Of a DNA stretch of 13,134 bases, positions 7,421 to 13,134 are shown in pieces. Origin of the DNA: an uncultured Eubacteriales bacterium (lineage in GTDB: Bacteria; Bacillota; Clostridia; Peptostreptococcales; Anaerovoracaceae). The DNA is taken from contig CACXFN010000135.1 in the NCBI GenBank assembly GCA_902766915.1, forward strand, positions 1 through 13,134, given 5' to 3'. A program made the position numbers and the translations under genes. Numbering within the stretch: position 1 is the stretch's first letter; each line of letters starts with the position of its first letter. A model generated the notes under the pieces. The model was not told the DNA's origin. It saw only the letters and a program-made list of their open reading frames with translations, and did not search any database.

Positions 7421-8254
7421 TTACCTCTTACCTCTCGCCAAGCTTGCACGAATCCGTGTTGAAATCCACTCAATCAGTATAACCATGATAATCAACACCA
7501 ATAGGAAGGCCCCAACGCGATTCCATCTGGCATTGGCAATTGCATCATTCAATGGGAAACCAATACCACCTGCCCCTACAATACCAAGTATAGTAGCATC
7601 CTTTAAATTAATGTCGAAACGGTAAATCGCCGTTGACACAAAGGTGGCAGAAAGCTGAGGCAATACTCCGCATCGAATCTTCTCAAAGGTATTTGCACCA
7701 CATGCATCCAGTGCCTCCAGCACCCCTGTATCCAGGTTTTCTATGGCTGAAATGTTCATTTTAGATATCATGCCTATAGAACAAATGGATTGAGTGATAA
7801 CGCCGCAGAATGCCCCCGGCCCCGTAACCCTAATCCAAATCAGCGCCCAGATGAGTGAAGGAATTGTTCTAATTAAGAGGACTATTGCACGGAATATGTA
7901 TGCCACCGGTTTAGGCACAATGTTGGTGGATGAAAGAAAGCTCACCGGAATGGCCAGACATGCTCCGATAAATGTTGAAAGGAAAGCAATAGATATAGTT
8001 TCCAAAACCAGGAAGGGTATGCCCTTTTTGGTTAGGTCAAATAGCAGCATCGTCTCCGGATGTGTAATACCAAACAGTATTGCCTTTGCTACATTGAGCC
8101 CCTTTTCCGTCAATCCATGAAACTGTGAGTCTGTACTTCCCCATATCACAAGTATTATTAAAATGGCTGCGATAAGAAGTCTTTTCCACAGATTCTTTGG
8201 CTCACTATATAGTTTCTCTAAAACATTTTCATTTGTAGTGAAATCTTGACTCAT
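7421..8254 (-). CDS. phnE: Phosphonate-family ABC transporter permease (PhnE-like, second copy)
   Basis: A 277-residue membrane protein, one of two PhnE-type permeases of the importer. Hydrophobic helices are seen at about 25-40, 78-108, 116-142, 148-168, 205-230 and 247-264. The cytoplasmic EAA loop that docks on the ATPase lies at 180-200 (EALDACGANTF to VLPQ), with the conserved Gly at about 186. The conserved GIVGAGGIGFPL follows the loop, as in the PhnE family. The start at 8254 has AGGTG 7 nt upstream, and the gap to the preceding permease gene is 10 bp. The two permeases differ clearly in sequence, so a heterodimeric channel is likely. It is the last gene of the phnDCEE operon. Confidence 0.9.
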   Translation of the reverse strand: MSQDFTTNENVLEKLYSEPKNLWKRLLIAAILIILVIWGSTDSQFHGLTEKGLNVAKAILFGITHPETMLLFDLTKKGIPFLVLETISIAFLSTFIGACLAIPVSFLSSTNIVPKPVAYIFRAIVLLIRTIPSLIWALIWIRVTGPGAFCGVITQSICSIGMISKMNISAIENLDTGVLEALDACGANTFEKIRCGVLPQLSATFVSTAIYRFDINLKDATILGIVGAGGIGFPLNDAIANARWNRVGAFLLVLIIMVILIEWISTRIRASLARGKR

Positions 8255-8264
8255 ACCACATCAC

Positions 8265-9110
8265 CTATTTAATTCTGGAACGAATGTAATCGTTCATCAA
8301 ATCAATCATCCAAACCACAGCAAAGATAGTTAGGAAAATCATTCCTGCATCTTCATATGCACGCAGGCTAATTCGCTCGGTAATTAGAATACCTAAGCCA
8401 CCCGCTCCTACATATCCCAAAATACTTGACTGTCTAACATTGAGTTCGAAGCAGTACAAGCAATTATCAAAGTATTGGGGCAGTATCTGTGGAACACAGG
8501 CCGTCCAAAAGGATTGGAGTGTGTTAGCTCCGAATGATTGCATTGCCTCATATGGTCCCATATCGATGGTTTCAATATTTTCATAAAGCATCTTGGTCAC
8601 TATACCAAAGGTAAACACACCTATGGCCAAGGATCCGGCAAAGGTTCCCATACCGAAGATGAATACGAATAGATATGCGTAGACAATAACCGGAAGTGAA
8701 CGCACTATGGACACTATTATTCGAACAATAAACAAGCTTACTTTGTTCTTGTTGATATTGCTTGATGCAAATATGGCAAAGGGCAGAGCCAGGATACACC
8801 CCACCACGGTACCAACAATAGACATCTTTATTGTTCCAATAAGGGGATCGATAACCTTTGGAAAGAATTTAAAATTAGGCCTAAAAATACGTCCAAGAAT
8901 AACCGTAAGCTGGTTGATACGTCTTGCCAGAATACCAAAATCAAATCCCGTAGTATAGGCAGCAATCACAATAGCTATAGCCATCACCAGAATTATTAGC
9001 GGCATTCTGCTCTTAGGTCTATCCACCGTATGTCCATTATCCAATACGATATGCTCAGGTTTAAAAATCCTATCGAACAAAGGCACCTTTTTTTCAATTG
9101 CGGATGTCAT
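8265..9110 (-). CDS. phnE: Phosphonate-family ABC transporter permease (PhnE-like, first copy)
   Basis: This 281-residue inner-membrane permease pairs with the downstream PhnE-type protein. A cytosolic N-terminus (1-35) precedes helices at about 37-54, 90-116, 124-152, 156-175 and 255-272. The EAA loop is EAMQSFGANTLQSF to VPQ (188-208). GYVGAGGLGILI (232-243) matches the conserved end of the PhnE domain. Its ATG overlaps the phnC stop codon by 4 bp (ATGA), so translation is probably coupled to the ATPase gene. Gene order and sequence assign it to the phosphonate/phosphite/phosphate ester uptake family; the exact substrate cannot be read from a permease. Confidence 0.9.
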   Translation of the reverse strand: MTSAIEKKVPLFDRIFKPEHIVLDNGHTVDRPKSRMPLIILVMAIAIVIAAYTTGFDFGILARRINQLTVILGRIFRPNFKFFPKVIDPLIGTIKMSIVGTVVGCILALPFAIFASSNINKNKVSLFIVRIIVSIVRSLPVIVYAYLFVFIFGMGTFAGSLAIGVFTFGIVTKMLYENIETIDMGPYEAMQSFGANTLQSFWTACVPQILPQYFDNCLYCFELNVRQSSILGYVGAGGLGILITERISLRAYEDAGMIFLTIFAVVWMIDLMNDYIRSRIK

Positions 9111-9898
9111 TGTTCGATCACCATTCCTTCTATTTCAATCTTATCACCGGCTGTGGGAACCTCCTTACCCATGTAAACCAGGTTAAGAACCTCCTGAGTC
9201 ACCTCACTGGTAGGGCCATCGTAAACTATTTCTCCCGCCCTTATTCCTATTACGCGAGTAGCATACTTTAGCGCCAAATCCACGTGATGGATATTAATAA
9301 AAATGCTTATATTAAGATCTTTGTTAATTCTGGCAAAGTCACTCATTACTACATCCGCAATAATCGGGTCAAGGGATGCTACCGGTTCATCCGCCAAAAT
9401 AATTGATGGGTTTTGATTAAGTGTTCTGGCAAGGGCAACACGTTGCATCTGTCCACCCGAAAGCTCGTCGCATCTGGTATATGCCTTATCCAGTATATGA
9501 ACCTTATCCAATGCCTCCAGCGCCTTTATCTTTTGTTCCTTGGAATAAATACCAAGGAAGGTTTTCCACCAAGGCATATCCGGCACATTAGATGTGAGCA
9601 CATTCTTAATCACCGTGGATCGAGTAACCAAATTAAAAGATTGGAATATCATCCCGATCTTTCGCCTGAATTTTCTTAGTTCAGAGCCTTTTAAACTCAT
9701 AACATCAGTTCCATCAACAAGAAGCTGACCATCTGTAATGTCAATCATCCTGTTAATGGTTCTTATTAATGTTGACTTCCCCGCTCCGGATAATCCGATT
9801 ATGGCAAGGAATTCACCCTGCTCTATTTTCAGGTTTACATGTTTTAGACCTTTGGTTCCATTGGGATAAGTCTTGGAAACGTCTTTGAATTCAATCAT
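9107..9898 (-). CDS. phnC: Phosphonate-family ABC transporter ATP-binding protein (PhnC-like)
   Basis: A 263-residue ABC ATPase that powers the importer. All motifs are intact: Walker A GLSGAGKST (35-43), Q-loop Gln86 in MIFQSFNL, signature LSGGQ (146-150), Walker B IILADE (D170, E171), D-loop SLD and H-loop His204/205. Sequence around the motifs (IFQSFNLVTRSTV, GLSGAGKST) is typical of PhnC. The frame extends to an ATG at 9937, but that adds residues read from the terminator hairpin; the ATG at 9898 begins the conserved MIEFKDVSK and has GGAG 8 nt upstream. The gene follows phnD across a terminator and overlaps the first permease gene by 4 bp, so its level is probably set by read-through. 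Confidence 0.93.
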   Translation of the reverse strand: MIEFKDVSKTYPNGTKGLKHVNLKIEQGEFLAIIGLSGAGKSTLIRTINRMIDITDGQLLVDGTDVMSLKGSELRKFRRKIGMIFQSFNLVTRSTVIKNVLTSNVPDMPWWKTFLGIYSKEQKIKALEALDKVHILDKAYTRCDELSGGQMQRVALARTLNQNPSIILADEPVASLDPIIADVVMSDFARINKDLNISIFINIHHVDLALKYATRVIGIRAGEIVYDGPTSEVTQEVLNLVYMGKEVPTAGDKIEIEGMVIEQ

Positions 9899-9917
9899 GT
9901 GAGTGTCTCCGTTTTTA

Positions 9918-9951
9918 ATAAAAAGGGGGTGGCTCAATGGGAGTCACCCCC
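9918..9951 (-). terminator. Intrinsic terminator between phnD and phnC
   Basis: On the minus strand an 11-bp GC-rich stem (GGGGGTGACTC pairing with GAGCCACCCCC, one G-T pair, 5-nt loop, 9925-9951) is followed by TTTTATT. It lies just after the phnD stop and just before the phnC ribosome binding site. Partial termination here would give more binding protein than transporter, a common arrangement for lipoprotein-dependent importers. Confidence 0.85.
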
Positions 9952-9984
9952 TACTATGGGTTCTCTTTATTCAGTTAAGATCAA

Positions 9985-11088
9985 TTATTCCTGAACCGCT
10001 GCAAGAGCTTCTCTCATTGCATCATAATCAGCATCTGTAGCTCTCAGATAACCTTCGTGTGTATAGATGGCGATGATATCCTTACCTTCCTGTGTTTCAC
10101 AGATTGCCAGCATAGAATCGATAAATGCATTCTTGAATTCATCGTTATAAACTTCAGGATTAGCCTTTGTAATAGCGATTGTATCGTTATAGATATTTTC
10201 TGTTACGCCGATTACGTTGAGCTCTTCCCAGATTTCTTTCTCTCTGCCATAGCCAGCACCCTTGGATGTTGTCTGATCGGTAGGAGTATTCCAATCTTCT
10301 TCGTAGTCTGTACGTCCGTCAGCATAGCATACGATAATGTCTACCTGCTCTGCAGCAGCCTTCATGAAGGAACCTGCATAATCATCCTGTGTAAGGTTCG
10401 GAAGATCTGTAAGCTTCTTACCATCATAATTGTCCATGAGCCATTTGGTTGGGAAGGAATATCCGGCATTGGATGTTACGGACTTACCTACGCACCAATT
10501 AGCGGATGCAAGATCATCCCATGTTAGAGCTTCGCCGGCATTTACCTTTGCTGCAAGTTCCTGTCCCTTTGGAGAAGGTCCAGCATAGATGAGACCCTTG
10601 TAATAGGAAACCTGATCTCCGTCACGAAGTGTCTTGTTCTCAATTCCGTTCCAATCTGCAGGATTCTCGGAGTCGTTGGAAAGACCTGCACGAGTAGCAG
10701 TTAGAATAACTTCTGTTTCATCGGAATAAACAATATAGGTACCGGATGGAAGCCATGCCAAATCGATTGATCCAGCGGAAAGCGCTTCACCGGCTGCTTC
10801 AAATGAACTTGATACATCGATGGTGATTTCGTCAACATCGTAACCATGGTTAGCAAGTTCTGCCTTCAGAAGATCTGGAAGACCAGATGTCTGAGTAATG
10901 ATTTCTTCAGCAGGTCTAGATGGAACAAACTGAAGCTTCAGGGAATCCAGATGAACATTTTCGGCAGAAGCTTCTGCTTCTGTTTCTTTTTCATCAGTTG
11001 CTGCCGGTTCTTCTGCTTTCTTGCTGCTGCATCCAGCCATAACGAGCATAGCAACAATCATTAGAACCACTAATACTCTTTTCTTCAT
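9985..11088 (-). CDS. phnD: Phosphonate-family ABC transporter substrate-binding lipoprotein (PhnD-like)
   Basis: This 367-residue lipoprotein captures substrate outside the cell for the importer. A lipoprotein signal has KKR, a hydrophobic core and the lipobox VMAGC with the acylated Cys at residue 20, then an acidic linker rich in Glu, Ala and Thr. The mature part has PhnD features: FVPSRPAEEI near the start, then SFEAAGEALSAGSIDLAWLP, the region that contacts ligand phosphate in PhnD-family structures. The start at 11088 is chosen because AGGAG lies 8 nt upstream; the in-frame ATG 15 nt earlier consists of the Shine-Dalgarno site itself. It is first in the operon and has its own promoter. 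Phosphonate, phosphite or an organophosphate ester are all possible ligands, since the window holds no phosphonate-degrading enzyme. Confidence 0.92.
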   Translation of the reverse strand: MKKRVLVVLMIVAMLVMAGCSSKKAEEPAATDEKETEAEASAENVHLDSLKLQFVPSRPAEEIITQTSGLPDLLKAELANHGYDVDEITIDVSSSFEAAGEALSAGSIDLAWLPSGTYIVYSDETEVILTATRAGLSNDSENPADWNGIENKTLRDGDQVSYYKGLIYAGPSPKGQELAAKVNAGEALTWDDLASANWCVGKSVTSNAGYSFPTKWLMDNYDGKKLTDLPNLTQDDYAGSFMKAAAEQVDIIVCYADGRTDYEEDWNTPTDQTTSKGAGYGREKEIWEELNVIGVTENIYNDTIAITKANPEVYNDEFKNAFIDSMLAICETQEGKDIIAIYTHEGYLRATDADYDAMREALAAVQE

Positions 11089-11164
11089 GATTTTTCTCCT
11101 CATTAAATACACTAATACATGGGTTAATTGGGGGTTCAATACACACAATAATACTATATACTGC

Positions 11165-11206
11165 GTATAACATTGATATTATACTCCATATATATGTATA
11201 ATGAAA
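11165..11206 (-). promoter_or_regulatory. Predicted phnD promoter with inverted repeat over the -10 box
   Basis: On the minus strand TATAAT (11178-11183) lies 17 nt after TTTCAT (11201-11206), giving a perfect -10 and a weak -35. The -10 is embedded in an imperfect inverted repeat, GTATAA-N8-TTATAC (11165-11184), a possible operator. A weak -35 beside a symmetric site would fit a regulated promoter. The leader to phnD would be about 80 nt. Confidence 0.5.
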
Positions 11207-11244
11207 GATGTTTTTGAAAAAAACTTACAATAAACAACAAGAAC

Positions 11245-11291
11245 GAAAAAGAACAAACAGTCCCTTTACTATAAACAGTCTGTTTGTTCTT
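11245..11291 (-). terminator. Hairpin terminator after the MscS-like gene
   Basis: AAGAACAAACAG (11249-11260) and CTGTTTGTTCTT (11280-11291) are a perfect 12-bp inverted repeat with a 19-nt loop. On the minus strand the stem runs into TTTTTCGTT, so it can end transcription from the E2-like/MscS-like pair before the phnD promoter. The stem is AU-rich and the loop is long, so strength is uncertain. Confidence 0.6.
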
Positions 11292-11341
11292 ATTTGTCCC
11301 ATTTCTCTTCGTTTTTTCAATAGCTCTGATGATATTAACTA

Positions 11342-11893
11342 TTACTTTAGGTGTATATCCTCACAGTTTTGAATCCTTGTAACAACAGTTTGCACAATAT
11401 CACTGCATACATCAAAGGAAGTATTCGTATCGGGAGTCCTCACATTGTATTCTACAACAAGACCCTCATTTTCGGATTTGCAGATTATATAAGTATTATC
11501 CTCTGTATTCTGAGTCAGCGGATGATTTAATATGGCGTCCATTATTATTTGTTTAGTCTTTTCTATGTCTGATTCGTAGTCAATCTTTACGCTATTAATA
11601 TAGTTTACACCACTTTTGAAATCACTGTTTACAATGGTACAATTCTCCATTACCGAATTAGGAATAATGGCCACATTTCTGTTGTAATCCTTTATTCGTA
11701 AATGGAGTATTCCTCGCCTAATAACCTTTCCTGAAGCTATCTCTCTTCCATTCTGCCTAATACTAACCTTATCCCCTTTTTTAAACGGTCTTGTTATGAG
11801 AATTACACAACCATATAAAAAATTGTTTAAAGTCTTCTGTAGAATGAAAGAGGCAGCTGCCACTATTACTGCTGTTAAAATAGTCTTTTCCAT
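11342..11893 (-). CDS. Minimal MscS-type mechanosensitive channel domain protein
   Basis: This 183-residue protein carries the core of a small-conductance mechanosensitive channel. One hydrophobic helix (about 4-34) matches the pore-lining TM3 (FILQKTLNNFLYGCVILI). It is followed by the RPFKKGDKVSI entry to the beta domain, the conserved IIPNS (76-80) and an alpha/beta C-terminal domain to residue 183. MscS proteins normally have at least two more helices before TM3 and about 280 or more residues, so this one is missing TM1 and TM2. The frame has a stop a few codons upstream and no sign of a broken longer gene in the 34-bp gap to the preceding gene. The Shine-Dalgarno site is poor (GAGGG, about 14 nt away). 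It may form a reduced pore, need a membrane partner, or be a domain scaffold; channel function is not assured. Confidence 0.8.
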   Translation of the reverse strand: MEKTILTAVIVAAASFILQKTLNNFLYGCVILITRPFKKGDKVSIRQNGREIASGKVIRRGILHLRIKDYNRNVAIIPNSVMENCTIVNSDFKSGVNYINSVKIDYESDIEKTKQIIMDAILNHPLTQNTEDNTYIICKSENEGLVVEYNVRTPDTNTSFDVCSDIVQTVVTRIQNCEDIHLK

Positions 11894-11927
11894 AATGTCT
11901 ATATATTCCCTCTGATACTTATTTCAA

Positions 11928-13085
11928 TCATATGATATCTTCAAGGACTATTTCAGGTGGAACATCAAGCTTTTCAGGATGCTTCATATAACTCTTCATT
12001 TTCTTCATAGCCGCGGCATAATAGAATCCGTCACAAATACCCTCATCACAAACAATTTTATAATCCATGTATTTCTTTACTACAGGCTCACCTAATCTAT
12101 CAAGTTCATATTTGGTGTATTTGTGTCCAAAGGCACAGAATACCGGAACCGTACCAAAATCATAAAGATGATGATATATCGGTGGTATTCCCAAGCTACC
12201 CATAGACGTGATAAACAATGATCCATGGAAAGGGCTTACTCTTTCCAAGGCCATGGGCAGCATGCTGAAATAATCTAAAAGCCTTAGCAGAAAACCGAAG
12301 AGGGACATTATGAAGCTGGGCAAATAATCCAAAACATGAGTGATGGAATCAAATCCGTTAGATATTCCTTCTTCCCTGGCTTTCTCCATAGCCAAATTGA
12401 ATTTCTCATAAATCTCCACTGCAGTATCGGATGGCTCGAACAAAACCTTAATGGAGGAATCCGGAGCATTCTTATTCATCTCCTTTTTTACCACCATATT
12501 AACCGATGTTTCATATCTATGATAAACCCTCTGTCCAGCAACAAAGCGGTTTAATTCAGGAAAATCAGCCGTGGTCCGAATATAGGCCGCCACCAAAACA
12601 TGCATTATTCCAAAGTTTTTATAGCCATCTTTCCGCTTTTTTTGAACATATTTTTCGATATCGTTAAGCTCAATTGTGTCAGAAATATAATTACTTCTAC
12701 CTAATCGAGTTGGCATAAAATGCGGAGTCACCTTAGACATGATGGGCATATTATGAATTCTGCGACCATCTAATCTGTCACCAAATCGCAATCTATAAGG
12801 ATCCCCTTCCTTATAAGGTGGCATTTTCTTAGCGCTAAGTATTACTGCTAAAATGGAGAGGACTATGGCGCAATCAGATATCATTAACCACCTTTGATCG
12901 GGGTAATTGTTTACAATATTTGTGCGTAAAGTGGAATTGATTCCTGCAATCAGGCAGATTCCAATTAAATAAATAAGCACAATGACTTTTGTATGTATTT
13001 TCCCGATAAAAGTCGTAAAATACAGAATGGCGAAAGCCATTACCAGAATAACGCTAATAGTAGAAATAAGAGTTGAATCGCTCAT
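11928..13085 (-). CDS. Membrane protein with E2/CAT-like acyltransferase domain lacking the catalytic His
   Basis: A 385-residue protein with three hydrophobic helices (about 6-27, 31-51, 65-84) and then a soluble domain (about 95-385) of the 2-oxoacid dehydrogenase E2/chloramphenicol acetyltransferase fold. The domain shows GDRLDGRR, the E2-like SPFHGSLFITSMGSLGI strand and IYHHLYDFGT. The E2/CAT active-site motif HxxxDG appears as E348-GIC-D352-G353, so Glu replaces the catalytic His. No lipoyl domain or E1/E3 gene is nearby, which argues against a dehydrogenase complex. It may be a structural or regulatory pseudoenzyme, or may use different chemistry. The start at 13085 has AGGA 6 nt upstream, but the same frame is open to the right edge and reads LPIILLSIYLALVG, so the real start could lie outside the window. 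The MscS-like gene follows after 34 bp. Confidence 0.75.
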   Translation of the reverse strand: MSDSTLISTISVILVMAFAILYFTTFIGKIHTKVIVLIYLIGICLIAGINSTLRTNIVNNYPDQRWLMISDCAIVLSILAVILSAKKMPPYKEGDPYRLRFGDRLDGRRIHNMPIMSKVTPHFMPTRLGRSNYISDTIELNDIEKYVQKKRKDGYKNFGIMHVLVAAYIRTTADFPELNRFVAGQRVYHRYETSVNMVVKKEMNKNAPDSSIKVLFEPSDTAVEIYEKFNLAMEKAREEGISNGFDSITHVLDYLPSFIMSLFGFLLRLLDYFSMLPMALERVSPFHGSLFITSMGSLGIPPIYHHLYDFGTVPVFCAFGHKYTKYELDRLGEPVVKKYMDYKIVCDEGICDGFYYAAAMKKMKSYMKHPEKLDVPPEIVLEDII

Positions 13086-13134
13086 ATTCTTTCCTACCAA
13101 TGCCAGATATATGGATAAAAGAATTATTGGTAGA

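Noticed and set aside
10057..10527. A 156-codon plus-strand frame inside phnD
   Set aside because: It is antisense to a clearly conserved binding protein, and its Cys/Ile-rich composition is typical of a shadow frame.

Overview
The window looks like chromosome from a low-GC Gram-positive bacterium of the Clostridia, most likely a Lachnospiraceae-type gut or rumen species. The signs are AT-rich intergenic DNA, purine-rich Shine-Dalgarno sites, a lipoprotein-type substrate-binding protein, a membrane-anchored clostripain-family peptidase and a Firmicutes-type E2-like protein. The genus cannot be fixed from the sequence. No RNA gene, CRISPR array, transposase or phage gene was seen.

Layout, left to right. 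(1) 1-1602, minus strand: N-terminal 534 residues of a membrane-anchored C11 (clostripain-like) cysteine peptidase with a Gln-rich cytoplasmic region encoded by 45-bp repeats; its C-terminus lies beyond the left edge. (2) 1803-6448, minus strand: a four-gene run read in the order cytosolic UshA-like metallophosphatase/5'-nucleotidase, unrecognised P-loop protein, M20 (PepT-like) peptidase, histidine phosphatase with a C-terminal Cys cluster. (3) 6584-7354, plus strand: a Cys-based PTP-family phosphatase transcribed divergently from that run, with a clear sigma-A-type promoter. (4) 7421-11088, minus strand: a complete phosphonate-family ABC importer in the order phnD-phnC-phnE-phnE, with a strong intrinsic terminator between phnD and phnC and a promoter carrying an inverted repeat in front of phnD. 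(5) 11342 to the right edge, minus strand: a membrane protein with a 2-oxoacid-dehydrogenase E2/CAT-like domain that lacks the catalytic His, followed by a minimal MscS-type channel domain protein, ending at a 12-bp hairpin.

How the genes may work together (inference). Regions 2-4 put a PhnCDE importer beside three phosphatases of three unrelated folds, all without a signal peptide. No C-P lyase or phosphonatase gene is present in the window. The simplest reading is uptake of an intact organophosphate (or phosphonate/phosphite) followed by cytosolic dephosphorylation. The P-loop protein and the Cys-cluster histidine phosphatase are the least explained members. Region 5 and the C11 peptidase look like separate units.
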